A program made the position numbers and the translations under genes. From contig CACFGT010000001.1 in NCBI GenBank assembly GCA_902565935.1, forward strand, positions 62,001-126,000: a DNA stretch of 64,000 nt, written 5' to 3'. Positions 54,985 to 64,000 of this stretch are shown here, piece by piece. The notes beneath the pieces are model-generated. The model saw only the letters and a list, made by a program, of their open reading frames with translations. It was not told the DNA's origin and made no database searches. Position 1 is the first letter of the stretch. Each line of letters begins with the position of its first letter. The DNA comes from an uncultured Pelagibacteraceae bacterium. GTDB lineage: Bacteria > Pseudomonadota > Alphaproteobacteria > Pelagibacterales > Pelagibacteraceae.

Positions 54985-55865
54985 TTATTATCATCAATAA
55001 TTCGATCTATATAATCTTTTAATCTTTTTTTTCCAAAATATTTATAAACTTTATTTGATAAATTCATATTTGTAAGAGCAGATGCATACCTTTCACCAGG
55101 TCTTTTCTTAAGGAATTTAATTTTTCTTTTAAACATTTTTGCAACATCTAAAATAGAATAACTCACTTTATTTGATATACTATAATGTCTACATTTATTT
55201 TTTCTCCATGCCAGGTAACAAATTTCAATTGTATCATTTATATGAGTAAATCTTCTAGTTTGACTTCCAGGCCTTACAACGGGCAATGGTCTTTTATTTT
55301 TAAAAGCCTGTTCAAAAATACCAATGACAGTTGACATTTTGCCTTTTGATATTTGCTTTGGTCCATAAACATTATAGAAGTAAATAACCTCATATTTAAA
55401 ATTGTACCATTTTTTAAGATTTTCGAGTAACTCAAGATTTTTTGATTTAGTAAAAGCGTATGGAGATAAATTTTTATCTAAGCCTTTATTGCCTAAAGAT
55501 GCAGATGTAGCTGAATATATTAATTTAATCTTGTTTTTAAGACAAAAATTGAATACAGAGTTTGTGCCAATGGTGTTTGAGTTAATACATTCATTCATAT
55601 TTAAAAAACTTTGATAAATTCTAGCAAATTCACCAAAATGAAAAATTGCATTTATTTCATGCGGTCTATTTAAAAGTTTATCAATATTTTTAGTATCACC
55701 TTTTATGTATTTAACCCTGGAACTTATAATATGATTCTTTTTATAACCTGATGAGTAATTATCTAAACTGATTAAATTATAATTAGTTTTTTTTAAAAGA
55801 AATTCAATTAGGTTAGAACCTACAAAACCTGCTCCTCCTGTTATAATTATTTTATTTTTTTTCAT
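54981..55865 (-). CDS. NAD-dependent nucleotide-sugar epimerase (UDP-glucose 4-epimerase-like)
   Basis: A 294-residue extended short-chain dehydrogenase. The NAD-binding GGAGFVGSNLIEFL motif is near residue 10, the catalytic Ser lies in IYSATSASLG near 117, and Tyr/Lys in SPYAFTKSKN near 137. It is shorter than GalE (about 330), so the exact sugar is uncertain. It comes last in the ten-gene minus-strand run, directly after the MBL gene, and could supply sugar nucleotides for the glycan cluster. Confidence 0.78.
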   Translation of the reverse strand: MKKNKIIITGGAGFVGSNLIEFLLKKTNYNLISLDNYSSGYKKNHIISSRVKYIKGDTKNIDKLLNRPHEINAIFHFGEFARIYQSFLNMNECINSNTIGTNSVFNFCLKNKIKLIYSATSASLGNKGLDKNLSPYAFTKSKNLELLENLKKWYNFKYEVIYFYNVYGPKQISKGKMSTVIGIFEQAFKNKRPLPVVRPGSQTRRFTHINDTIEICYLAWRKNKCRHYSISNKVSYSILDVAKMFKRKIKFLKKRPGERYASALTNMNLSNKVYKYFGKKRLKDYIDRIIDDNN

Positions 55866-56624
55866 CTAAATATTTAAAGACAAACCATCATATGCTGGTT
55901 TAATATTTTTTGGTAATATATCTAATAATTGATTATAGTCTAGATCAGAATGTAAGTTCGTTAATATCATTTTTTTGGGTTTTAAAAAAAAATTTAACTT
56001 AATAATATCTTCAAAATTAAAATGTGATGGATGTCTAGTATATCTTAAACAATCTACGATCATATATTGAAGACTTTTAAACTTAGAGAAATCTTTTTTA
56101 TATATACGGTTAGCATCAGGAAGATAGGCTAATTTATTATTGATTATAAAACATAAACTATTTATTGACCCGTGTTTTACTTTAATTGGTACAAGTTTTA
56201 TTGATTTATCAAAAAGAAAACTTTTTTTCATATTTTCAAATTTTAATATAGGAGGGTAATCACTGTTTTTATCAAAACAGTATGAAAAAGATCGTTTTAG
56301 ATATCTTTTTGTTAAATTATCTGCATAAATTGGAATTCTTTTTTTCGTTTTTAAATAAAAAATTCTTAAATCATTAATTCCATGTGTTTGATCAGCATGC
56401 ATATGTGTATAAAATACTCTATCAATATTCTTTATTTTGTTTGATAACAATTGACTTCTAAGATCCGGCGAAGTGTCTATTAATATATTTTCTGATTTAC
56501 CTTTAATTATTGCTGAACATCTAGTTCGATAATTTTTTTTATTCTTTGGGTCACATTTTCCAAAAAAACCGTCTGATCTAGGAACACCCATAGAGCTTCC
56601 ACATCCTAGTAAAACAAATTTCAT
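55866..56624 (-). CDS. MBL-fold metal-dependent hydrolase (PhnP/RNase Z-like group)
   Basis: A 252-residue metallo-beta-lactamase-fold phosphodiesterase-type protein. The metal motif reads THMHADQTHGINDLR (near residue 74), with further ligands in VKHGSINSLCF near 145 and TNLHSDLDY near 225. In alphaproteobacteria this gene often follows tatD. It resembles PhnP cyclic phosphodiesterases, but no phn genes are present, so the substrate is unknown. Confidence 0.82.
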   Translation of the reverse strand: MKFVLLGCGSSMGVPRSDGFFGKCDPKNKKNYRTRCSAIIKGKSENILIDTSPDLRSQLLSNKIKNIDRVFYTHMHADQTHGINDLRIFYLKTKKRIPIYADNLTKRYLKRSFSYCFDKNSDYPPILKFENMKKSFLFDKSIKLVPIKVKHGSINSLCFIINNKLAYLPDANRIYKKDFSKFKSLQYMIVDCLRYTRHPSHFNFEDIIKLNFFLKPKKMILTNLHSDLDYNQLLDILPKNIKPAYDGLSLNI

Positions 56625-57388
56625 TTATTGTGTGTAAAAAGATTATTAAAGTTACTTGTGGTGCTTTGCACAATTTTTGCATAAGAAACACCTTTAATTG
56701 AAGCTAATTTTTCAGCTATATACTTAATAAATGAGGGTTCATTCTTTTTTCCTCTATTAGGTGCAGGTGCTAGATAAGGGCTATCTGTTTCAATTAACAA
56801 TCTTTCAAGAGGAATAATCTTAAAAGTATTTTGAAGATCAATTGAATTTTTAAAAGTTATAATTCCACTAGCAGAAAAGAAAGTATTAAAATTCATCAAT
56901 TTTTCAGCAAAATTTTTTGAGCCAGTAAAACAATGCATAAGAATTTTGAGTTTTTTATTTTTGTATTTATTCAAAATTTCAAATGTTTCTAATTCAGCAT
57001 TTCTAGAATGAACAATGATCGGAACATCAAGATCAATTGCTGCTTTAATGTGTTTATCAAAACTACTGATTTGAACATCTTTATCACTATGATTGTAATA
57101 AAAATCTAAACCAGTTTCTCCTATACCAATAATTTTATCATTTTCAGTAATGTTTTTTTTTATCAATTCAACAGTTATAGAATTATCTCTGGTTTCGTGT
57201 GGATGAATACCAAATGTTCCATAAACAATTTCATTATACTTTGTTATATCTAATATTTTTTCAAAACTTTTATGAGTGGTAGATATAGTAAGAATTTTTT
57301 TAACACCTATTTCAGTAGATCTTTTAATGATATTTTCGATATCAGAATAAAGTGGATCATGATCTAAATGACAGTGTGAATCAATCAT
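56621..57388 (-). CDS. tatD: TatD-family metal-dependent DNase
   Basis: A 255-residue TIM-barrel hydrolase with metal ligands in DSHCHLDHDPLY at the N-terminus, GETGLDFYYNHSD near residue 96, PIIVHSRNAE near residue 124, HCFTGS near residue 153, and LLIETDSPYLAPAPNRGKKNEP near residue 202. TatD proteins act as 3'-5' exonucleases in DNA repair; they are not part of the Tat translocase. It overlaps neighbours by 4 and 8 bp. Confidence 0.94.
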   Translation of the reverse strand: MIDSHCHLDHDPLYSDIENIIKRSTEIGVKKILTISTTHKSFEKILDITKYNEIVYGTFGIHPHETRDNSITVELIKKNITENDKIIGIGETGLDFYYNHSDKDVQISSFDKHIKAAIDLDVPIIVHSRNAELETFEILNKYKNKKLKILMHCFTGSKNFAEKLMNFNTFFSASGIITFKNSIDLQNTFKIIPLERLLIETDSPYLAPAPNRGKKNEPSFIKYIAEKLASIKGVSYAKIVQSTTSNFNNLFTHNK

Positions 57389-58922
57389 TTTTTTTTTCTA
57401 TTTTTTTAAAAAGAATATCTATCATATTTATTTTTTGACCGTGTTTTAAATATTTATTTTCTGAAATAGTTGAAAATTTAATTTGGCTTTCTTTAATACC
57501 AAAAATATCTAATGCTTTTAAAGAAGAATTAGGGATTATTGGATACAATAAAAAGCTTAATTTCCTTACAATTTCTAGCGTGGTGTATACAATTGTATTT
57601 AATCTTATTTTGTTATTTTTTTTGTTCCATGGTTCTTGATCATTGAAATATTTATTAGCATCAAACAAAGAATTTACGATAAACTCAATATAAAAATTAA
57701 TATTTTGTTCATCAATTTTTTTACGAATAATTTCTTTATTTAATTCAAATTTATTAAGAATTTCTAAATCTTGTTTCATAAAATCAATTTTTTCTGGAAT
57801 TTTACTATCACAATTTTTTACTGCAAAACTTGTTACTCTTTGACATAAATTACCATAATTATTTGCTAAATCACTGTTAATACAATCTTCTAATCTATCT
57901 TGTGATATATTTCCGTCATTTCCAAAGGAAACTTCTTTGATTAAATAATATCTCAGAGGATCGAGTCCGTATCTTTTAATTATATCAATTGGATCAAGAA
58001 TATTTCCTTTAGATTTAGACATTTTTTCTTCACCTGATAGTATCCAACCGTGTCCGTAGACTTTTTTAGGTAATTCAATTTTTGCAGCTAAAAGAAAAGC
58101 TGGCCAATATACAGCATGAAATCTTAATATATCTTTACCTATTAAATGTAGAGAAGCTGGCCAAAAATTCTTAAATAATTCATCATCTGTATCTGGATAA
58201 TTAAGTGCGCTTAGATAATTTGTTAATGCATCTAACCAAACATATATAACATGATCATCATTATTCGGAACTTTAATACCCCAGGAAAAACTTTTTCTAC
58301 TTATTGATAAATCTTTTAATCCATTTTTTACAAAGCTTATTACCTCATTTCTTTTAGACTCTGGACATATGAAATCTGGGTTATCTTCATAAAATTTTAG
58401 CAGAGGCTTTTCCCATTTTGATAATCTAAAAAAAAAAGATTCTTCGTCGACCCATTCAACAGTTGATCCAGAGGATATAGCAATTTTTTTTCCTGCAATT
58501 TCTTCAAGCTCATCTTCATTGTAAAAAGCTTCATCTGAAACTGAATACCAACCTGAATATTTAGATAAATAAATTTCATCATTTTGTTTAAGTTTGTCCC
58601 ATAAATTTTGAACAGATTTGATATGTCGTTGTTCTGTTGTTCTTATAAAGTCAGTATTAGTTAAATTAAGTGTTTTTGATAAATCCCTAAATGTCTGACT
58701 TATCTCATCACAAAATTTTAAAGGATCAATTTTTTTATTCTCAGCTGCTCTTTGTATTTTTAAACCATGTTCATCAGTACCAGTTAAAAAATGAACTTTA
58801 TAACCATCAATTCTTTTAAATCTTGCAAAAAAATCTGCAACAATACTAGAGTATGCATGTCCCATATGTGGATTAGCTGAAGGATAATATATTGGGGTAG
58901 TAATGTAATAGTTTTTATCCAT
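57381..58922 (-). CDS. metG: Methionyl-tRNA synthetase
   Basis: A class I synthetase of 513 residues. The HIGH motif lies in SANPHMGHAYSSIVADFFARF near residue 18 and KMSKS in [16 protein letters not shown] near residue 301. I start at 58922 (MDKNYYITTPIYYP), where the family homology begins and where it overlaps holB by 8 bp; a longer reading starting at 58964 would lie within holB. No C-terminal EMAP/Trbp domain is present. Confidence 0.95.
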   Translation of the reverse strand: MDKNYYITTPIYYPSANPHMGHAYSSIVADFFARFKRIDGYKVHFLTGTDEHGLKIQRAAENKKIDPLKFCDEISQTFRDLSKTLNLTNTDFIRTTEQRHIKSVQNLWDKLKQNDEIYLSKYSGWYSVSDEAFYNEDELEEIAGKKIAISSGSTVEWVDEESFFFRLSKWEKPLLKFYEDNPDFICPESKRNEVISFVKNGLKDLSISRKSFSWGIKVPNNDDHVIYVWLDALTNYLSALNYPDTDDELFKNFWPASLHLIGKDILRFHAVYWPAFLLAAKIELPKKVYGHGWILSGEEKMSKSKGNILDPIDIIKRYGLDPLRYYLIKEVSFGNDGNISQDRLEDCINSDLANNYGNLCQRVTSFAVKNCDSKIPEKIDFMKQDLEILNKFELNKEIIRKKIDEQNINFYIEFIVNSLFDANKYFNDQEPWNKKNNKIRLNTIVYTTLEIVRKLSFLLYPIIPNSSLKALDIFGIKESQIKFSTISENKYLKHGQKINMIDILFKKIEKKND

Positions 58923-59835
58923 GTAATATTTTTTCCTTAAAATGAATAAACAAAGACTCTTCATCTAAATTAAATTTTTTTACATTATATTTTCTCTTAA
59001 AAAAATCATTTGCTTCAAAAAAATTATTATCTTTTTTTAAATTTCTTTTTAAAAAATCTTCTATAGAATCATAAAGTATAGAATTCATAGAAGTATTTTT
59101 TCTATGAAATTTTTTATCGATAAGAAGTAATAAAAAATCATTTAAATCAATATCTTTAATATTGATATTGTTTTCATAACAAAGATGATATAAATTATAA
59201 ATTTTTCCAGGCGTAAGATAATAATTTAATAAGTCTTTATTAATAAGATTAAAGACATCTTCATTTAATAATTTGCTTGAAATATCTAAAATTTCATTAT
59301 TAGAAAAAAAAATCTTAAATTCTAAACATCTTGATCTTAAAGTATTTGGTATGTCTTTATGGTTATGTATTAATATAAAATAAGTATTTGCTGAAGGCTC
59401 TTCAAGAAATTTCAATAATGCGTTAACAGAACTTATGTTAAGTAATTCAATATTATCTATTAAAATAAACCTTGGTTTTGAATTAAAAGATGATTTATTA
59501 AATTTTGATAATAACTGTCTAATTTGATCAATATCAATGTTTTTTTTTTCAGGCATAACATCAATTAAATTAAAATTTGGATGAGTTTTGTTTTGTATCA
59601 ATTTAAATGATCTATTTTGATTATTTATCGAAAAATTTTTAAGTTCGTAGGAAAATTCTTCATCTTTTGATAAGATAAAATTTATTAGATGATATGAAAA
59701 AGTAGCTTTTCCTAGACCTTTCTGACCTGAGAAAAGTATTTTATTTGGAAATTTTTTTAAATCATATAAATTTGTAAATTCTTTAAATATTTTATTGAAA
59801 CCAAATAATTTTGTCTGATTGCATGGGTCCAACAT
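58915..59835 (-). CDS. holB: DNA polymerase III delta-prime subunit
   Basis: A 306-residue AAA+ clamp-loader subunit. The P-loop-like GQKGLGKATF is near residue 38, and the sensor/Walker B region ILIDNIELLNISSVNALLKFLEEPS near residue 125 is the best family mark. It works with DnaX and HolA to load the sliding clamp. The sequence is strongly diverged and AT-biased, but the tmk-holB-metG-tatD context confirms the call. Confidence 0.9.
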   Translation of the reverse strand: MLDPCNQTKLFGFNKIFKEFTNLYDLKKFPNKILFSGQKGLGKATFSYHLINFILSKDEEFSYELKNFSINNQNRSFKLIQNKTHPNFNLIDVMPEKKNIDIDQIRQLLSKFNKSSFNSKPRFILIDNIELLNISSVNALLKFLEEPSANTYFILIHNHKDIPNTLRSRCLEFKIFFSNNEILDISSKLLNEDVFNLINKDLLNYYLTPGKIYNLYHLCYENNINIKDIDLNDFLLLLIDKKFHRKNTSMNSILYDSIEDFLKRNLKKDNNFFEANDFFKRKYNVKKFNLDEESLFIHFKEKILHG

Positions 59836-60449
59836 TATCTTATTAATCTTTCAATCTTATTTATTATTAACAATTTATTTGTCTCAATATTTAAATTTGA
59901 ATTAATTATTTGATATTTTCTAGCATTTTTTTTTGCGATTTTTAAATATCCTTTTTGTACTTTATCATAAAAAGCACTTTTAAATTTATCATATCTGTTA
60001 AGATTTTTTCTTAGCTTAAGTCTTTTATGCATATTTGTTTTATTAACTATATTCAAGAAAGTAAAATCTATTTTAAAAGATTTTAAGATAAATGAATTCA
60101 ATTTTTGGATTATAGATAAATCAACACCTAGGCCATAATGTTGATAGGCTATAGTTGAATCTATAAATCTATCAATAATTATTACTTTTTTTCTATAAGA
60201 TTTCTTTAATCGAACTATATTTTCATTTCTTGCTGCCATATAAAGTAAAAGATCGGTATTTTTATGAAAGTTTGAGTTATTATTTAAAATAAGTTTTCTA
60301 ATTTTTTCTGAATTTAAGCACCCTCCAGGTTCTCTAAGTTTTATATAATCAATTTTCTTTTTTTTTAGATATTTTGCTAAATTATCACTATGATAGGTTT
60401 TTCCACTACCCTCTATTCCTTCAAAAATTATTACGGGTTTCTTATACAT
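59835..60449 (-). CDS. tmk: Thymidylate kinase
   Basis: A 204-residue kinase converting dTMP to dTDP. P-loop FEGIEGSGKTYHSDNL is near residue 9, the DR(F/Y) motif is in IIDRFIDSTIAYQHYG near residue 94, and LREPGG is near residue 37. I choose the ATG at 60449 over the GTG one codon upstream. It overlaps dacC by 8 bp and holB by 1 bp. Confidence 0.94.
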   Translation of the reverse strand: MYKKPVIIFEGIEGSGKTYHSDNLAKYLKKKKIDYIKLREPGGCLNSEKIRKLILNNNSNFHKNTDLLLYMAARNENIVRLKKSYRKKVIIIDRFIDSTIAYQHYGLGVDLSIIQKLNSFILKSFKIDFTFLNIVNKTNMHKRLKLRKNLNRYDKFKSAFYDKVQKGYLKIAKKNARKYQIINSNLNIETNKLLIINKIERLIR

Positions 60450-61593
60450 CACCCCAGATCAAATAATTCAGTGATTTCATTAATCTTGAAAAAATATTTA
60501 CTTTATTTATACTTTTTACAGCTAATAAATCATATTCACCAATATTATTATCATTAAAAATAATTTTTAATTTTGCAACTTTTTGATCTTTTTTAATTGG
60601 TGCTTCTATAGGGCCTTCATATTCGATCTTTACTTTTAAAGATTTTTTTTGTCCTTTTTTTATAGTTTTATAAATATTTTCTTTAGTATAAACTTTTACA
60701 AAATTTTCTTTACCTAACCAAACATCAACAGTATCAATTGGTTGATCAGATTTTGAAATTTCTACTAAATCAAAATGAGTTAAACCATAAATTAATAACT
60801 TTGAACTTTCTCTAGATCTTTGATTTTTTGTTTGAAAACCGCTTCCAACTGCAACTAATCTTCGACCTTTTTTTTTAATTGAAGAAGCTAATGAATATTT
60901 TTCTACTGCAAGATAGCCAGTTTTAATACCATCGGCTCCAATGTTTTTATATAAAAGAGGATTCCGGTTTCCTTGAGTTATAGGGTCACCTCCTGTTCTA
61001 TCCCAAGTAAATTCTTTTTCTTTAAACCACTCATAATAATCAGGATGTTCTTTAATTAAATAATTAGACATAATCAAAATATCTCTGACTGTAGAATAAT
61101 TATCAGGATCATTTATACCTGATGAATTAGCAAAATTAGTATTCATCATTCCCAGTTCTTTTGCTTTTGCAGTCATCATTATAGCAAATTCTTCCTCTGT
61201 TCCTGCAATACCTTCGGCTAAAGCAATGCAGGCATCATTGCCTGAAGCTACAATTATTCCTTTAAGTAAATTTTCAACAGAAACTTCATCCCCAACCATT
61301 ACAAACATGGATGAATAACCTGCTGTTGAAAGCCTCCATGCTTTTTCAGAGATAATGAATTTTTCGTCTAATTGTAAGTCACCTGATTTAATTAAATCAA
61401 AAGCAATAATACTTGTCATAATCTTTGTCATAGACGCTGGATAAATTGAGTCATCAGCTTCTTTCTCGTATAAAATTTCACCTGATAAAAAATCTTGTAA
61501 TATTGCTGTTCTCGCTTTTATGTCAATTTTTGCATATGAAAATTGGTAAAATAAAATATTCAAAAGAATTATAGATAAGATTTTTTTAAGCAT
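60442..61593 (-). CDS. dacC: D-alanyl-D-alanine carboxypeptidase (penicillin-binding protein)
   Basis: A 383-residue exported serine peptidase that trims the terminal D-Ala from peptidoglycan stems. A signal peptide covers about 1-21. The active site motifs are SMTK (Ser54-Lys57), SGN in VASGNDACIALAEG near residue 116, and KTG in DGIKTGYLA near residue 220. A C-terminal PBP5-type beta domain follows. It is grouped with mltB and rlpA, other wall enzymes. Confidence 0.95.
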   Translation of the reverse strand: MLKKILSIILLNILFYQFSYAKIDIKARTAILQDFLSGEILYEKEADDSIYPASMTKIMTSIIAFDLIKSGDLQLDEKFIISEKAWRLSTAGYSSMFVMVGDEVSVENLLKGIIVASGNDACIALAEGIAGTEEEFAIMMTAKAKELGMMNTNFANSSGINDPDNYSTVRDILIMSNYLIKEHPDYYEWFKEKEFTWDRTGGDPITQGNRNPLLYKNIGADGIKTGYLAVEKYSLASSIKKKGRRLVAVGSGFQTKNQRSRESSKLLIYGLTHFDLVEISKSDQPIDTVDVWLGKENFVKVYTKENIYKTIKKGQKKSLKVKIEYEGPIEAPIKKDQKVAKLKIIFNDNNIGEYDLLAVKSINKVNIFSRLMKSLNYLIWGDV

Positions 61594-62338
61594 TATTTAA
61601 TATTTCTAAATTTTCAAAATTCAAGACATCTATTTTTTCAAAAGATTCTCTTAAACTTTTTATATCACTAAAAGGACCTATTAATACCCTATATTTTGTT
61701 TTTGAAATTTTGACTATTTTTAAATTTTTCAATGAAGTTTCATTCTTAATTCTATCAACTAATAAAATTGCACTATTCTTGTAATAAAAATCAGCAACTT
61801 TGATTGAATATGAAAAAAAATTTTGTTTTTTTATTTTTTTTTTTGTTTTCTTTTTATTTAGATCATTAATTTGAATTCCATCAATTGGAGCTTTTTCTGC
61901 TACTGATCTTTCTTCATCAAAAGTTTTAGCTTTTTTTGCAACAAAGGTCGAGCCTTTGGGTATTAAAACAATTTCAACATATGGTTCCATTAAATCTAGA
62001 TCTAAATCTTTAGCAATTCTAGGACTTAAGATTGCATTATAAAAATTTGAAAATCTAACTTTATTAGATTTAACATTTGCAATCAAAAAATTTCCATTTT
62101 TTGGATTAGTAATTTTAACAATTGATTTTCTTTTTAGAGATTTATGAAAAATATCTAGTGATCTGTCATCAAGCTTCTTAATTTTCATCAAATCTTTATC
62201 ATAAACTAGGGCAAAACCTAAATTTTTGTATTTATCCTCCAGATTTAAATCATTTTTTTTTGATGATATTGAAATATTTTGTTCACATCCAAATAGAAAT
62301 AAAGATAGTAAATATATTATTACAAGATTAAGTTTCAT
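61586..62338 (-). CDS. rlpA: RlpA-like lipoprotein with SPOR domain, divergent
   Basis: A 250-residue lipoprotein: a signal sequence with lipobox LFGCEQ (Cys18), a central region resembling the RlpA double-psi barrel (KSIVKITNPKNGNFLIANV, near residue 72), and a C-terminal SPOR domain (about 173-245, ending in KYRVLIGPFSDIKSLR). RlpA is a septal lytic transglycosylase. The usual VNDRGPF segment of the barrel is not visible; the aligned part reads ANVKSNKVRFSNF, so catalysis may be lost. The neighbours mltB and dacC support the call. Confidence 0.75.
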   Translation of the reverse strand: MKLNLVIIYLLSLFLFGCEQNISISSKKNDLNLEDKYKNLGFALVYDKDLMKIKKLDDRSLDIFHKSLKRKSIVKITNPKNGNFLIANVKSNKVRFSNFYNAILSPRIAKDLDLDLMEPYVEIVLIPKGSTFVAKKAKTFDEERSVAEKAPIDGIQINDLNKKKTKKKIKKQNFFSYSIKVADFYYKNSAILLVDRIKNETSLKNLKIVKISKTKYRVLIGPFSDIKSLRESFEKIDVLNFENLEILNNA

Positions 62339-63329
62339 TTTTTATTTTGTCTTTTAGAGTACATACAGCTAAAGCAAATCGCAAAGATCTGTTCCATTGT
62401 AAGATTATTTCATAGTTTTCAAAAACTATGTAAGCAGGATTTAGAGTTTCGGCATTTGGTATTATATCTTTGTCAGGAGTAATTACTGCAACTTTTAAAT
62501 TTTTATCTATTTCACCAAGATCGTTAAAATTTCTAATATATTTTTCAAAAAATTTAATTTTCTTTTTATTATGTAATTTTTTTGCTGACACATTTAAATA
62601 TTTTCTTGGAATTTCGTTGTTCAAATCAATCTTATAAAAGCATGGAGTATTTTTATTCCATCCCATCTTTTTTAAATAATTAGCAGCTGATGCATATGCA
62701 TCTTCTGGGTTTTTAAGATCAATATGGTTGTCTTTATTATAATCTATCGCATGATTTTTAATAGTTGATGGCATAAATTGAAAAAAACCAAATGCACCTG
62801 CCCAAGAACCATATAAAGTTCTATAATCAACTATATTTGTATCTATCAATTTTAAGAGTATTAAAAGTTCATTTGTAAAAAATCTAGATCTTCTTTGGTC
62901 AAAACTTAAAGTAGCCAATGATGATAAAATGTCCATTTTACCAACATAAGTTCCGTAATTCGTTTCAATGCCCATTAAAGCTAACAAAAGTTCTTTTTCT
63001 ATTTTGTATTTTTTTTCTACGGTATTTATTAACTTAAAATTGTTTTGATAAAAATCTAATCCTTTTTTTACCTTTTTTTTTGAGCTTCTTTTAGAAACAT
63101 AAGTTTTAGTATCTTCATAAAATTCAGGTTGAAACCGGTCATATTCTATCACTTTAGGTAAAAATTTTACATTGGACATCACCGTATTAAATGTTTCTTC
63201 TGAAATATCATAACTTAATGCCTCTTTTTTAAAATTTTTTTTCCAATCTTCGAAATTCTGATGAGTGTCAGCGTAAGAAAAATTAAAATACAAAAAAAAA
63301 GCAAAAACAAAAATATTAATTTTTTTCAT
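62328..63329 (-). CDS. mltB: Lytic murein transglycosylase (MltB type)
   Basis: A 333-residue exported enzyme that cleaves peptidoglycan between MurNAc and GlcNAc. The signal peptide spans about 1-20, the catalytic Glu122 is in LALMGIETNYGTYVGK, and the substrate groove motif GSWAGAFGFFQFMPSTI is near residue 167. The C-terminus has a cysteine in AVCTLKDKI. It overlaps rlpA by 11 bp and rarD by 14 bp. Confidence 0.93.
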   Translation of the reverse strand: MKKINIFVFAFFLYFNFSYADTHQNFEDWKKNFKKEALSYDISEETFNTVMSNVKFLPKVIEYDRFQPEFYEDTKTYVSKRSSKKKVKKGLDFYQNNFKLINTVEKKYKIEKELLLALMGIETNYGTYVGKMDILSSLATLSFDQRRSRFFTNELLILLKLIDTNIVDYRTLYGSWAGAFGFFQFMPSTIKNHAIDYNKDNHIDLKNPEDAYASAANYLKKMGWNKNTPCFYKIDLNNEIPRKYLNVSAKKLHNKKKIKFFEKYIRNFNDLGEIDKNLKVAVITPDKDIIPNAETLNPAYIVFENYEIILQWNRSLRFALAVCTLKDKIKNET

Positions 63330-64000
63330 ATAGATCTTTAAGGTATATAATTACAGCAATCCAAATGATAATAAAACTTACAAATTTTGTTATAGAAAAA
63401 GGTTCATTATAATAAAAATATCCCAAAATAAACTGTAATGTTGGAGTTATATAAAAAATCATGCCTGTGGGGCCTAGACCAATTAATTCAACACCTCTCA
63501 CATAAAGAAATAAAGGAATCACAGTCATTGGTCCTGCTAAAATTAGAAATAAACTTAGTCCTATGTTTGAAAAATTGAAATCATTAAAACCATTCACAGA
63601 GATAAGGTAAAACGAAACAACAGCAAAAGGAAGTATATATAAACTTTCTATTAATAATCCTATGTCAGTATCAACATTTATTTTTTTTCTAACAAGATTA
63701 TAGAATGCCCAGCTTAAAGCAACAATTAAACCAAGGTATGGCAAACTTTTTAGATTAAAAAAGATTAAATAAAATATTGAAAATAAAACTAAAAAAATTG
63801 ATAAAATTTTTTTTTTATTCAAATTTTCTTTAAAAAAAACATAACCCAATAATACGCTGATGATTGGCATTATAAAATATCCAAAACTTGCATCAATAAT
63901 TCTATTAGTGGCAACAGCATAAATCCATACAGCCCAATTAATAAAAATTAGAAAACCTGAAATAAACAAAAAAAATAATTCTTTTTTATTCTTTAGGATC
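63316..64000 (-). CDS. rarD: RarD-like EamA/DMT transporter, partial at window edge
   Basis: The reading frame stays open to the end of the window, so only the C-terminal part is present (about 228 codons). Membrane helices alternate throughout. The segment NWAVWIYAVATNRIIDASFGYFIMPIISVLLGYVFFKE is characteristic of RarD proteins and normally starts near residue 80, implying that roughly 75 residues lie outside the window. The substrate is unknown. Confidence 0.85.
   Translation of the reverse strand, partial: ILKNKKELFFLFISGFLIFINWAVWIYAVATNRIIDASFGYFIMPIISVLLGYVFFKENLNKKKILSIFLVLFSIFYLIFFNLKSLPYLGLIVALSWAFYNLVRKKINVDTDIGLLIESLYILPFAVVSFYLISVNGFNDFNFSNIGLSLFLILAGPMTVIPLFLYVRGVELIGLGPTGMIFYITPTLQFILGYFYYNEPFSITKFVSFIIIWIAVIIYLKDLYEKN

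Overview
The window looks like a chromosome segment of a SAR11 alphaproteobacterium (Candidatus Pelagibacter type). The evidence is very AT-rich DNA, genes packed with 0-15 bp gaps or short overlaps, the aapJQMP amino-acid transporter, the alphaproteobacterial order argS-(envelope protein)-nagZ-scpA-scpB-tatA-tatB-tatC-serS-yajC-secD-secF, and an NDUFS4-type complex I subunit. This assignment is inferred from gene content; no 16S gene is present.

Layout. 0-7 kb: potassium channel subunit TrkH, tRNA-Arg, the general L-amino-acid ABC transporter aapJ-aapQMP (with a terminator-like hairpin between aapJ and aapQ), an XRE-family regulator, and tRNA-Asn and tRNA-Cys. 7-20 kb: valS-ilvD-mannose-1-phosphate guanylyltransferase-phoR in one tightly packed run, then the phosphate regulon pstS-pstCAB-phoU-phoB with Pho-box-like repeats before both pstS and pstC. 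20-23.5 kb: zinc uptake (znuA divergent from znuC-znuB-zur, with two Zur-box-like palindromes in the 70-bp divergent region). 23.5-38.2 kb: housekeeping genes, namely a malate/lactate-type dehydrogenase, xthA, erpA, dgt, argS, nagZ, scpAB, tatABC, serS, yajC-secDF and two carriers.

38.2-50.3 kb is the accessory part. It holds a 450-bp gene-free stretch, a minimal O6-alkylguanine transferase (ogt) preceded by an unusually GC-rich and apparently structured leader, a 57-residue membrane protein, a tyrosine recombinase with an inverted-repeat site overlapping its putative promoter, and a very AT-rich surface-glycan cluster ending at tRNA-Glu. The cluster encodes a methyltransferase, a GT11 fucosyltransferase, a GT9-like transferase, a DegT aminotransferase, a double glycosyltransferase, VOC, GNAT and ACP proteins, an FkbH-like protein and a Gfo/Idh oxidoreductase. 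It probably builds and decorates a lipopolysaccharide or capsule sugar. GDP-mannose from the guanylyltransferase near 11.4 kb could feed the GDP-fucose needed by the GT11 enzyme.

50.3-64 kb: a tRNA-Pro-NDUFS4-sbmA-glpX-tRNA-Glu-GIY-YIG series on the minus strand in which two ORFs start 2-8 nt after a tRNA 3' end; a plus-strand group (zinc-ribbon membrane protein, nhaA, glutathione peroxidase); and a ten-gene minus-strand run of overlapping genes (rarD-mltB-rlpA-dacC-tmk-holB-metG-tatD-MBL hydrolase-epimerase).

The least explained signals are the predicted folded leader upstream of ogt (38967-39151), the recombinase site (39465-39499), the tRNA-ORF junctions, and the FkbH/ACP acyl-transfer module in the glycan cluster.
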